Positions 1 to 10,867 of a DNA stretch of 64,000 bases are shown here, in pieces; positions within the stretch are counted from its first letter, which is position 1; the number at the start of each line of letters is the position of its first letter. The notes beneath the pieces are model-generated. The model was given only the letters and a program-made list of their open reading frames with translations, had not been told where the DNA came from and did no database searches. Position numbers and translations under genes: made by a program. This stretch comes from Diphasiastrum complanatum (lineage: Eukaryota > Streptophyta > Lycopodiopsida > Lycopodiales > Lycopodiaceae): contig CM055111.1 of assembly GCA_029204225.1 (NCBI GenBank), positions 22,277,355-22,341,354 on the forward strand, in the 5' to 3' direction.

Positions 1-224
1 CCAAGTGGGTTTGAAGCCAAAGCTGTCAAAGTAGCTGAGCGAATCTACAATAAGTTTTCTATATGAAAATATTATAGAAAGAATGTTGACCCCCCGACTC
101 GACCTTGAAAAGAATTTTCGGGGGGGTTTTTTTGATGTCCATCGAGAAATGTCAATGATTCGGTTTACACACTTATGTTAATCAAACAATAAAGTGTTTA
201 TGGAAATATTTTTTTGTTATACAC

Positions 225-846
225 AGATTTAGTACTCCCTATAATCCAGAGGTAATGGCCAAGCTGAATCTTCCATAAGATTCTCTAACACCATTATGAC
301 AAAGCAGTTTGGAAGCGAGTTCGGTCTGATTTGGGAACATAAACTGTATGCAGCAGGTATGGGCATTCAAAATCGGTTACCAAAATAGTACAAATCAACA
401 CCTTTTCAAACTGGTTTATGGTCAAGGATGTTTGTTATGGCAATTGAAATTTTTAATCCCAACTTTACGCATAGCAGCAAACGGAATGATTAAATGATGA
501 TCAGTTCTTACACAAACTTTGCCACGATGCATGGCACAAATTATGTGAAACTCGATTGATGGCAGTTCATGCCTTAGCAGCAGAGAAAGCCCGCCGCAAG
601 GCATGGCACAATCGGCGATTGCATAAGAAAGATCTGGAAGCAGGAGATCTTGCATTGATGTACAAAACCAAGCTGATCAAGGGTAAGTTGAAGTTTACTG
701 AGGAAGGCCCATATAAAGTGAAGGAAATTTTGAACTATGGCGCAGTAATTCTTGAGCACTTGGATGGGAAACGATTTGATACTCCGGTAAATGGCAGCCG
801 ATTATGCAAGTTTCGGCAGCCTGCTCCGCCAGTTCAACAAGCCTGA
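225..846 (+). pseudogene. Ty3/gypsy integrase C-terminal remnant
   Basis: From about 225 a degraded frame reads as the end of an integrase core, including a N-G-Q-A-E-like stretch and a T-P-F-like K-L-V-Y-G-Q segment, with several stops and frameshifts. From 556 to 846 one clean frame gives the integrase C-terminal domain: basic residues (KARRKAWHNRR), GDLALMYKTK, a GPYKVKEIL segment and the terminal FDTPVNGSRLCKF. This pattern is known from Athila/Tat-lineage pol proteins, where the domain binds DNA. The DDE catalytic residues are not visible. Nothing recognisable lies in 1-224. A second copy of the same C-terminus lies on the - strand at 48678-48757, again just upstream of the extra ORF. 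Confidence 0.7.
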
Positions 847-1683
847 TCTCAATATATTTTTCATTTTATTTGTTTTCAATTTTTTGTTTTCAGTATTTAA
901 TTTGCTGACTTTTTTTGGAAAAAGACAGTTGAAAAAAAAAAAAAAAAAGAGAAATAAGAAAGAAAGAAAAAATAAGAAAAGACCGATGAGCAAAAGTCAG
1001 GAAGTCATCGACATAAGGAAACGAAAGCACAATATTTTTATGGAAAATGACTTAGGGAACCACTATTTTGGGCCGATTTGGCCAATACAGTATCGGAAAC
1101 CTTCGTTGAGCTCTCAGACCGTACATCCACCCTTGATTTATCTAATTGAGGTGGGCAAAGGTTCTGACAAGAGAAAATTCAATTTTTTGAGTCAGGCGAA
1201 TGTTCAGTGATATGCCATTTTGGGAACCTTCGCTGAGCATCATAACATCATTATGAACCTTCGCAGACCTGCTAGATGATTTTAAAATGTCAAAATTAGG
1301 TTATCCATAGGTTTAGATTGTGGAAAAAAACATTTATGACAGTACTTGGGCGAAGGACCCTCCTGGGCGAAGCTTCATCCTTTGCTAGCCCTGGAAAACG
1401 TTCGCCTGATAGGTTTAGATCCCTAGAAACCTTCGCCGAGATTTTTATAGCCTATTTTATAGTACTGTACATGCGTGCAAATTTTTGTTCAGAACTGATC
1501 AGCCCAACTACTATTCAGTGTAATGGACCCACCAAATTCACCTATAAGTTGGCTGAAATCGAATTCATTCCTTACTTGTGCTAGCGAAGCCCTTGTGAAT
1601 TTTTCGTGTGACCAAAGCCTTCCAAATTTCCTGCATTGCCTTCTGATACATTCTCACGCGGTTATAATTCCTTTCTGATCTTC
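847..1683 (+). other. Spacer between pol and extra ORF with A-tract and CTTCGC motif repeats
   Basis: No coding sequence is supported here. An A-rich tract follows ggaaaaagacagttg at 915-950. Motifs of the form AACCTTCG with a following GAG or GAC occur near 1098, 1229, 1255 and 1430, and GGGCGAAGG/GGGCGAAGC occurs near 1347 and 1366. The equivalent spacer of the - strand copy (48237-48677) keeps both the A-tract with its ggaaaagacagt lead-in and the CTTCGCCGAG/GGGCGAAGG pair, although much of the rest has diverged. The spacer may carry a promoter, a splice acceptor or an internal polypurine tract for the downstream ORF; that is inference. Confidence 0.5.
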
Positions 1684-4330
1684 ATGTCTTCTACCGATAC
1701 TTCCCAGTCTCCGCGCTATACTATCCATCGTGATGTCCCATCTGCAACAGACATCATGATTCTTCCTAGCACAAGCATGGTCACTCAGTGGATGACCCTT
1801 GAGGAGCCTCTACTTACTGCAATGGGTATTCATGAGAGAGCCTTTTTGGGATGTATCAATATGGATTTCATCACTCTTGCCTTCAGTACGTGGAAGGAAG
1901 AGAAATCCAAGTTTTACATCACCTTCCAAGGAGCCACACACAAGGTGCGCGTCACTGAGGCCGCACTTGCAGCAATAGGAATCTCATTTGGTACGCACGC
2001 CTCACCCAATCACAAGCACGCCAAATAGGCCATCAAGCCATACATTGACCTCACCAACGATCTGCATTGGACTAATGATGGTTACCTTCTGGAAGCCATC
2101 ACTGAGCCTTCCATCCATGCCGCTGCCCAATTGTTGAATCATTTCCTGATGGTTGGCAACCTCAAGAAAGACCGCATCCCATCTCAAATCCTTCACAAGA
2201 TAGTGGAGTCCCACATCAAGTTGGACAAAGCCCCTCTTGAACCATATAACTGGTTCAAGACTGTTTCTGGTGAGCTCAAGCGAGCTATTAAGGCCAATAC
2301 AAAGCAGCAGTTTGTCGTTGGCTCTCTATTGTCCCTATTAGCCGTTTCTCACTTAGAAAATAGAATCCATGGCTTCCACCTGGATTCTGTGCTTTCAGTT
2401 TACGAAGAAGCACCAGCCGAGTCATCTCACCAAGCCTCAAGTTCTCATAGTCGTCCTTGTCTACACAGTGAGATCGTAATTCCTGACTCGCCTTCCGGGT
2501 CACGACGTCGTACTAGGCATACCTCATCAATTGCGCTTCCACCCTCTGCTGCTGTTCGCACTGAACTTCCCATTCCCCTCGCCTCTGATGCTTCCCTCGC
2601 CTCTGCTCCCATACAAGGACAGTTTGTGACCATTGGGCCTACCATTCCCATCACAGCTGTCTGAAGGGTTCGAAGACGAGGATATTTTTTAAGAAGAAGA
2701 GACTTTGGCACCTATTCCACGCCTACCACGGACAGTACCATCAGGGTCTCCTGCTATTGCCACCTCCATGACTGTCGATTCTGGTGATGCTCTCGGGTTA
2801 GTTTCAAGCCTTGGGAAAGTGATTCAGTCTATGCTGGATAAAAAAAAGACATGGAACAGAGGATCTCTGTTTTAGGATCTGAAAACACTCTGATCAGCCA
2901 AAAAATTGTCCAGCTGGATCGAGAGGTGAAGATAGCCAAGCAACATGAAGAAAAAGGCTGAAAGCGAAAAGACATTGGCCCAGCAACAAGCTGATCGCTT
3001 GGAAACCTACATCAGCTCCCTACAAAATGCCTTGACAACCACACATGATCAGGTAGATAAGGCTGTGCAAGATGCCAAGCAACAGGTGCAGCTGCTGAAA
3101 GGGTAATTACAAATGGCCGAATAAGATCGCACACGGCTTCAAGGTGAATTGGATGCGACCACCCTTGAGCATGATGCGTATCTGCAAACACAAATATCCG
3201 ATCATCCAGTCACACCGACGGAGATTGCATATTTATTCAAGAAAGTGGAAACATACAAAGTGGCCCTTCAGGGATTCCAAGGCTACTTTGATAGGTGCAA
3301 AGGAGCAGCTTCAACCGAGTTGGAAAAGGAAAAAGATACCATCAACGCCTATGAAAAAGCCGTCGCTCAAGTGTTGGAAGCTGGACCACAAATCCCATTA
3401 CGGTCATGCCGCAATTCTCCCCTTCGTGCCAAGAAGCTGTACAGATGGATACAGGGGTTGATTCGAGCATGGACCAGGGGGAGCTCCAGATCTAGCAGAT
3501 CAACCGCCAACTATACCGACAGTACAAGCAAGTTCATCCTCATCAAGGACAGGCCATTTATTCAGAAGGCCCATCAGCGTCGAGGACGAGATCCAGACCT
3601 TCTTAAAGCGGCATCCACATGAGTCCTCGCGTGGTGGATGGGTTCTCAGATTAAAGACCTCCGAGATTGAGGCTGGCAAAGAATTGGACAAAATACCTGC
3701 ACTGGGAGAGCAGCCGGCATGGAGAATCATGGTTTTTGAGAAACTCTGGAATCAATTAGGAGCTATCTCGCCAGCCCTCGCCAGTTGCGAGTAGATCCTT
3801 ATTACGTGCCAATGCCGCGAAGACAAAAATGGAAAGATTTGGGATTCGTCATGGATAAAGTCACCATCCATACGCCCAATTGGCCAATCATCCACCAGCC
3901 TTACAACTGGAATATTTTAGTGGATTTCCACCTGGCCTTACAGGCATATCAGAGAGAGTATGTCTACTCTCCGGATCCAACAGTGCGACAATCGGCAATG
4001 TTTTCAAAAGATCTAAATCTGTTGGCGTCAGTGGCAACCAAATGGGACGATTGCCTTCCTACTCTGGCATTTGATCCAAATACGTCGATGGCCTCAGAGC
4101 AAACCAAAGATCAGCTGCCGATTGCTCAACTGTATTTCCATGCGGCTATGATGGGAGGCTCTTGGGAATCTTGCTTCACCTCATGGACAACTTCCAAGTG
4201 GATTGTCGGAGCCCACCGTTGTTTCCTACTGCATAATTTGGATTTCAATACTACACGCCTTGACTTTATGGAGAAGGTGCAGTATCATTTAATTAAGATT
4301 CGGCGCGAAGCCAATAAAAGTCTCCAATAA
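1684..4330 (+). pseudogene. Extra ORF of the gypsy element, copy 1 (decayed; only copy here with an N-terminus on this strand)
   Basis: The likely start is the ATG at 1684 (MSSTDTSQ), because the - strand copy begins at the matching position (MSSSDT). Visible in order: an N-terminal globular part (FITLAFSTW, THKVRVTEAALAAIGI); an AAQLLNHFLMVGNL helix segment; a Ser/Pro-rich linker (about 2410-2660); a coiled coil rich in Q, K and E (about 2850-3130); an FKKVETYKVALQGFQG segment; and a C-terminal domain (RVDPYYVPMPRRQKWKDLG, WDDCLPTLAFDPN) ending at the stop 4328-4330, about 40 nt before the polypurine tract. The frame is broken by TAG at 2026, by a deletion of about 310 bp near 2660 relative to copy 2, and by frameshifts in the coiled coil and near 3740. 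No signal peptide or membrane segment is visible. I do not recognise the family. Confidence 0.7.
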
Positions 4331-4368
4331 CTACATATTGTAGGTGTCGTGGGACGGCCACTAGTTTT

Positions 4369-4380
4369 GGTGGGGGATAT
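4369..4380 (+). promoter_or_regulatory. Polypurine tract before LTR1
   Basis: The run ggtgggggatat directly precedes the LTR1 start. The same tract occurs at 7768-7779 before LTR2, at 10856-10867 before LTR3, and in reverse complement at about 45311-45322. In LTR elements this purine run primes plus-strand DNA synthesis. Confidence 0.7.
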
Positions 4381-5102
4381 TATTGGAGGGTTTGCGGATC
4401 CCAAGGCAGCCCTAACCCTAGTTAATAAGTGAGAGGGATTTGGCATCCTGTGTGCGTAAGTCCAACCCGATGATCACATAGTTATTTGATTGATTAGTTA
4501 AAAGTTAATAAAGAACTTTAGGCCTTTTTGAGGGACTTTTAATGTCGCAGGGCCTAATTGTCAAGTTAGTGAATAAAGTTGGGTTTCCTTCCAATTTTGA
4601 TGGTTCCCACACTTTTTTAAATTTGAATAAAAAGAGAGGCAAGACTGGACCAATAGGATTCAGAGGCCAGGGTCCTCCTCTCTACTATAAAGTTGCTCTT
4701 CATGTTCATTTCCTCATTTCAATAAAGCAGATTGGTTTTCTTTAGAAATGGATTGATGAATGTCCTTGCTCTTCCTCTCTTCTCCTCCATTTCTCATGCT
4801 TTCTTTGGATTTTGCTAATTGTTGGATTTGATCGTTATTGGGATTGCTATTTCTTATGCTTTTTGTGAGAGAGAGAAAGGGAGAGAGAGAAGAGTAAATT
4901 TCTATCATTGTTGTGGATTTAGGGTTAATGGATGTTAGTGTTAATGCTTAGTGTTAATGGATGTTAGTGTTAGATCCTCCATTCATGTTGAAATCTGAAC
5001 TATACTATCGCTCTCATGGGAACGAACCTACGCATGACAACTAACTTCCGTCTCTTTGATGCTAGATTGACTAGATCTTGGATTCAGGTTAGGCAAGGAA
5101 AG
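4381..5102 (+). repeat. LTR1 of the gypsy array (3' end lost)
   Basis: It aligns with LTR2 and LTR3 from ttggagggtttgcgg to the aggcaaggaaag segment, after which it diverges. The first dinucleotide is TA instead of TG. It contains a TATA-like ctactataaa near 4682 and a GA-rich tract at 4866-4892. It shares with LTR2 a short duplication (gttagtgttaatgcttagtg) and the absence of an 18-nt segment after the TATA box that LTR3 has. The canonical 3' end (ctaca) and the primer site are missing. Confidence 0.75.
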
Positions 5103-5180
5103 TCCCTGTAGGAATTGCTCTTTTCTGGGGATATGAGCTGATAGAGGACTTTCCGTATGTTCTTCCTCTCGCAGAAATTC
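5103..5180. other. 78-bp filler at the LTR1/copy 2 junction
   Basis: This sequence matches neither the LTR end nor the tRNA-derived sequence found at the equivalent place before copy 3. With the last LTR1 bases it contains a perfect 9-nt inverted repeat, ggaaagtcc (5097-5105) and ggactttcc (5144-5152). It probably replaced the LTR end, primer site and tRNA sequence after copies 2 and 3 had diverged. Confidence 0.5.
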
Positions 5181-7729
5181 ACTATACTTAGTGATGGTTG
5201 CCTTCTGGAAGCCATCACTAAGCCTTCCATCCACGCCGCTGCCCAATTGTTGAATCATTTCCTGATGGTTGGCAACCTCAAGAAAAACCACATTACATCT
5301 CAAATCCTTCACAGGATAGTGGAGTCCCACATCAAGTTGGCCAAAGCCCCTTTTGAACCATATAACTAGTTCAAGACTGTTTCTGGTGTGTTCAAGCGAG
5401 CTATTAAGGCCAATATAAAGCAGCAGTTCATTGTTGGCTCTCTATTGTCTCTCTTAGCCGCTTCTCACTTAGAAAACAGAATCCATGGCTTCCACCTGGA
5501 TTCTGTGCTTTCAGTTTACAAAGAAGCACCAGCCGAGTCATCTCACCAGGCCTCAAGTTCTCATAGTCGTCATCGTCCACACAGCGAGATCGTAATTCTT
5601 GACTCGCCTTCCGTGTCACGACGTCATACTAGGCATACCTCGTCAGCTGCGCTTCCACCCCCTGCTGTTGTCGTACTGAACTTTCCATTCCCCTCATCTC
5701 TGATGCTTTCCTCGCCTCTACTCCCATACAAGGACAGTCTGTGACCATTGGGCCTACCATTCCCATCACAGCTGCCCAGGCCGCCTCACCCCCACACACC
5801 CTAGCAACCTCACCCAACACACAGTTCTTCATGGATATGTTTGATGATTCCGACCCCCTTGGGGCCACCAAAATCTTTGAATGCCCTAGAGCCCAGCACC
5901 CTTTGAACTCCAATCCCCTAGAAGAGGATCCATTCATATCCATGAAGCTATTGTTGGTGTCGAAGATGACAGTCAACAACCACCCACACAAGGTAGCCCA
6001 GCCACACTTCGGGTTGACACAACTGTCAAGTCACCAAAGCAGTTCGACGCCACGGTGCCTGAAGGGTTCGATGACGAGGATATTTTTAAAGAAGAAGAGA
6101 CTTTGGCACCTATTCCACACCTACCACGGACAGTACCATCAGGGACTCCTACTGCTGCCACCTCCATGACTGTCGATTCTGGTGATGTTCTCGGGTTAGT
6201 TTCAAGCCTTGGGAAAGTGATCCAGTCTATGCTGGATAAAAAAAGGAAATGGAGCAGAGGATCTCTGTTTTAGGATCTGAAAGCACTTTGATCAGCCAAA
6301 AAATTGTCCAACTGGATCGAGAGGTGAAGATAGCCAAGCAACATGAAGAAAAGACTGAAAGCAAAAAGACATTGGCCCAGCAACAAGCTGATCGCTTGGA
6401 AACCTACATCATCTCCCTGCAAAATGCCCTAACAACCACACAGGATCAGGTAGATAAGGCTGTGCAAGATGCCAAGCAACAGGTGCAGCTACTGAAGGGG
6501 CAATTACAAATGGTCGAACAAGATCGCACAGGGTTCAAGGTGAATTGGATGCAACCACCCTTGAACGTGATGCGTATCTGCAAACACAAATACCCGATCA
6601 TCCGGTCACACCGACGGAGATTGCATATTTGTTCAAGAAAGTGGAAACATACAAAGTGGCCCTTCAGGGATTCCAAGGCCGCTTTGATAGGTTCAAAGGA
6701 ATAGCTTCAACCGAGTTGGAAAAGGCAAAAGAGACCATCAACGCCTATGAAAACGTTGCCACTCAAGTGTTGGAAGCCGGACCACAAATCCCCGTTCCGG
6801 TCATGCTGGAATTCTCCCCTTCGCGCCAAGAAGCTGTACATATGGATACAAGGGTTGATTTGAGCATTGACCAGGGGGGAGCTCCATATCTAGCAGATCA
6901 ACCGCCAACTATACCTGCAATACAAGCGGGTCCATCCTCATCAAGGACAGGCCATTTATTCAGACGGCCCATCAGCGTCGAGGACCAGATCCAGACCTTC
7001 TTAAAGTAGCATCCACATGAGTCCTCGCGTGGTGGATGGGTTCTCAAATGTAAGACCTCCGACATCGAGACCGGCAAATAATTGGACAAAATACCTGCAC
7101 TAGGAGAGCAGCCGGCATGGAGAATCACTGCTTTTGAGAAAACTCCGGAATCAATTAGGAGTTACGTCGCGAGCCCTCGCCAGTTGCGGGTAGATCCTTA
7201 TTACGTGCCAATGTCGCGAAGACAAAAATGGAAAGATTTGGGATTGGCTATGGATAAAATCACCATCCATACGTCCAATTGGCCAATTATCCACCAGTCT
7301 TACAGCCAAAATATTTCAGTGGATTTCCATCGGGCCTTATAGGCATATCAGAGAGAGTATGTCCACTCTCCAGATCCAAGAGTGCGACAATCGGCAATGT
7401 TTGCAAAGGATCGAACTCTTTTGGCGTCTGTGGCAACCAATTGGGACAATTTTGTTTCTACCCTAACATTTGATCCGAATAAGCCGATGGCCTCAGAGCA
7501 AATCAAAGATCAGCTGCCGATTGCTCGACTGTATTTCCGTGTAGCTATGATGGGAGGCTCTTGGGAATCCCACTTCACCTCATGGACAACTTCCAAGTGG
7601 ATTGCCGGAGCCCACCATTGTTTCATGCCACATAATTTGGATTTCGATACTGCATGTCTTGACTGTATGGAGAAGGTGCAGTATCATTTAATTAAGATTC
7701 GGTGCGAAGCCAATAAAAGTCCCCAATAA
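5181..7729 (+). pseudogene. Extra ORF of the gypsy element, copy 2 (N-terminally truncated)
   Basis: The copy starts inside the N-terminal domain (LLEAITKPSIHAAAQLLNHF) and keeps the full linker, coiled coil and C-terminal domain, making it the most complete of the three internally. It contains the 310-bp linker segment missing from copy 1 (PNTQFFMDMFDDSDPLGATK) and the 315-bp coiled-coil/FKKVETYK segment missing from copy 3. Stops interrupt it at 5367 (TAG), near 7006 and 7078, and at 7340 (TAG), and frameshifts occur near 5680, 6240 and 6540. The C-terminus ends at 7727-7729, about 40 nt before the polypurine tract of LTR2. Because of these breaks it cannot make the whole protein. Confidence 0.7.
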
Positions 7730-7779
7730 CTGCATATTGTAGGTGTCGTGGGACCGCCACCAGTTTTGGTGGGGGATAC

Positions 7780-8511
7780 TGTTGGAGGGTTTGTGGATCC
7801 CAAGGCAACCCTAACCCTAGTTAATAAGTGAGAGGGATTTGGCACCCTGTGTGTGTAAGTCCAACCCGATGATCACATAGTTATATGATTGATTAGTTAA
7901 AAGTTAATAAAGGACTTTAGGCCTTTTTGCGGGACTTTTAATGTCGCAGGGCCTAATTGTCAAGTTAGTGAATAAAGTTGGGTTTCTTTCCAATTTTGAT
8001 GGTTCCCACACTTTTTTAAATTTGAATAAAAAGAGAGGCAAGACTGGACCAATAGGATTCAGATGTCAGGGTCCTTCTCTCTACTATAAAGTTGCTCCTC
8101 ATGTTCATTTTCTCATTTCAATAAAGCAGATTGGTTTTCTTTAGAAATGGATTGATAAATGTCCTTGCTCTTCCTCTCTTCTCCTCCATTTCTCATGCTT
8201 TCTTTGGATTTTGCTAATTGTTGGATTTGATCGTTATTGGGATTGCTATTTCTTATGCTTTTTGTGACAGAGAAAGGGAGAGAGAGAAGAGTAAATTTCT
8301 ATCATTGTTGTGGATTTAGGGTTAATGGATGTTAGTGTTAATGCTTAGTGTTAATGGATGTTAGTGTTAGATCCTCCATTCATGTTGAAATTTGAACTAT
8401 ACTATCGCTCTCATGGGAACGAACCTACGCGTGACAACTAACTTCCGTCTCTTTGATGCTAGATTGACTAGATCTTGGATTCAGGTTAGGCAAGGAAAGA
8501 AACTCACTACA
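7780..8511 (+). repeat. LTR2 of the gypsy array (complete, 732 bp)
   Basis: It begins TGTTGGAGGG after the polypurine tract and ends in cactaca, immediately followed by attt and the primer site at 8516. It has the TATA-like ctactataaa near 8091 without the 18-nt segment seen in LTR3, and it has the LTR1-type internal duplication. It therefore looks closer to LTR1 than to LTR3. Confidence 0.85.
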
Positions 8512-8515
8512 ATTT

Positions 8516-8582
8516 TGGCATCGTTGCTGGGGACCGAACCCGGGTTGTCCGCGTGATAGGCGGAAATACTTACTACTATACT
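8516..8582 (-). other. Primer binding site continuous with 67 nt complementary to tRNA-Asp
   Basis: The first 18 nt, TGGCATCGTTGCTGGGGA, sit 4 nt after the LTR end and are the expected tRNA-Asp primer site. The match does not stop there: it runs through the T-arm (CGAACCCGGG), variable region, anticodon arm (CCGCGTGATAGGCGG) and D-arm (AATACTTAC, ACTATACT). Against a plant tRNA-Asp(GUC) recalled from memory, the 67 positions differ at about ten, all transitions and mostly C-to-T or G-to-A. The anticodon reads ATC on the - strand and the acceptor 5' end is missing, so this is not a working tRNA gene. At 8583 it joins the middle of the extra ORF. A chance insertion of a tRNA pseudogene is possible, but the exact continuity with the primer site favours copying of the primer. 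Confidence 0.75.
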
Positions 8583-10817
8583 TAGTGATGGTTGCTTTCT
8601 GGAAGCCATCACTGAGCCTTCCATCCACGCCGCTGCCCAATGGTTGAATCATTTCCTGATGGTTGGCGACCTCAGGAAAGACCGCATCACATCTCAAATC
8701 CTTCATAGGATAGTGGAGTCCCACATCAAGTTGGCCAAAGCCCCTCTTGAGCCATATAATTGGTTCAATACTGTTTCTGGTGTGTTCAAGCGAGCTATTA
8801 AGGCCAATATAAAGCAGCAGTTCACCGTTAGCTCTCTATTGTCTCTCTTAGCTGCTTCTCACTTAGAAAACAGAATCCATGGCTTCCACCTGGATTCTGT
8901 GCTTTCGATTTACGAAGAAACACCAGCCGAGTCATCTCACCAGGTCTCAAGTTCTCATAGTCATCGTTGTCCACACAGCGAGATCGTAATTCCTGACTTG
9001 CCTTCCGCGTCACGACGTCATACTAGGCATACCTCGTCAGCTGCGCTTCCACCCCTTGCTGTTGTTCATACTGAACTTCCCATTCCCCTCATCTCTGATG
9101 CTTTCCTCGCCTCTACTCCCATACAAGGACAGTCTGTGACCATTGGGCCTACCATTCCCATCACAGCTGCCCAGGCCGCCTCACCCCCGCACACCGAAGC
9201 AACCTCACCCAACACACAGTTCTTCATGGATATGTTTGATGATTCCGACCCCCTTGGGGCCACCAAAATCTTTGAAATGCCCCAGAGCCCAGCACCCTTT
9301 GAACCCCAATCCCCTAGAAGTGGATCTGTTCATATCCATGAAGCTACTATTGGTGTCAAAGATGACAGTCAGCAACCACCCACACAAGGTAGCCCAGCCA
9401 CACTTCGGGTTGACACAACTGTCAAGTCACCAAAGCAGTTCGACGCCACGGTGCCTGAAGGGTTCGAAGACGAGGATATTTTTAAAGAAGAAGAGACTTT
9501 GGCACCTATTTCACGCCTACCACGGACAGTACCATCAGGGACTCCTACTGCTACCACCTCTATGACTGTCGATTCTGGTGATGCTCTCGGGTTAGTTTCA
9601 AGCCTTGGGAAAGTGATCCAGTCTATGCTAGATAAAAAAAAAGAAATGGAACAGAGGATCTCTGTTTTAGGATCTGAAAGCACTCTGATCAGCCAAAAAA
9701 TTGTCCAACTGAATTGAGAGGTGAAGATAGCCAAGCAACATGAAGAAAAGACTGAAAGCAAAAAGACATTGGCCCAGCAACAAGCTGATCGCTTGGAAAC
9801 CTACATCATCTCCCTGCAAAATGCCCTGACAACCGCACAGGATCAGGTAGATAAGGCTGTGCAAGATGCCAACAAATCCCCGTTCCGGTCATGCTGCAAT
9901 TCTCCCCTTCGCGCCAAGAAGCTGTACATATGGATACAAGGGTTGATTTGAGCATTGACCAGGGGGGAGCTCCATATCTAGCAGATCAACCGCCAACTAT
10001 ACCAGCATTACAAACGGGTTCATCCTCATCAAGGACAGGCCATTTATTCAGAAGGCCCATCAGCGTTGAGGACCAGATCCAGACCTTCTTAAAGCAGCAT
10101 CCACATGAGTCCTCACGTGGTGGATGGGTTCTCAAATATAAGACCTCCGAGATCGAGGCCGACAAAGAATTGGACAAAATACCTGCACTGGGAGAACAAC
10201 CGGCATGGAGAATCACTGTTTTTGAGAAAACTCCGGAATCAATTAGGAGTTACATCGCCAGCCCTCACCAGTTGCGGGTAGATCCTTATTACGTGCCAAT
10301 GCCGCAAAGACAAAATTGGAAAGATTTGGGATTGGCTATGGATAAAATCACCATCCATACGTCCAATTGGCCAATCATCCACCAGTCTTACAGCTGGAAT
10401 ATTTCAGTGGATTTCCACCGGGCCTTACAAGCATATCAGAGAGAGTATGTCCACTCTCTGGATCCAAGAGTGCGACAATCGGCAATTTTTGCAAAAGATC
10501 TAACTCTGTTGGCGTCAGTGGCAACCAAATGGGATGATTGCCTTCCTACCCTGGCATTTGATCCAAATAATTCGATGGCCTCAGAGCAAATCAAAGATCA
10601 GCTGCCGATTGCTCGATTGTATTTATGTGCGGCTATGATGGGAGGCTCATGGGAATCCCGCTTCACCTCATGGACAACTTCCAAGTGGATTGCCGGAGCC
10701 CACTGTTGTTTCTTGCCGCATAATTTGGATTTCAATACTACACGCCTTGACTTTATGGAGAAGGTGCAGTATCATTTAATTAAGATTTGGCGCAAAGCCA
10801 ATAAAAGTCCCCAATAA
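8583..10817 (+). pseudogene. Extra ORF of the gypsy element, copy 3 (two long open segments)
   Basis: This is the best-preserved copy in frame. Segment 8644-9717 (357 codons) covers the end of the N-terminal domain, the whole Ser/Pro-rich linker with the acidic MFDDSDPLGA and PEGFEDEDIFKEEETL patches, and the start of the coiled coil; it stops at TGA 9715, where copy 2 has CGA. Segment 9891-10817 (308 codons) holds the C-terminal domain: SVEDQIQTFLKQHPHESSRG, PYYVPMPQRQNWKDLG, NWPIIHQSYSWNISVDF and WDDCLPTLAFDPN. Between them about 315 bp of coiled coil is deleted near 9872 relative to copy 2. The N-terminal third is absent because the tRNA-derived junction replaces it. Confidence 0.72.
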
Positions 10818-10867
10818 CTGCATATTGCAGGTGTCGTGGGACGGCCACCAGTTTTGGTGGGGGATAC

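Noticed and set aside
802-993. Open frame on the - strand rich in Phe and Leu
   Set aside because: It is the complement of the A-tract behind pol and has no protein-like composition apart from that low complexity.
8516-8582. A functional tRNA-Asp gene on the - strand
   Set aside because: The acceptor 5' end is missing, the anticodon position is mutated, and the match begins exactly at the primer site behind an LTR, so it is better explained as a primer-derived remnant.
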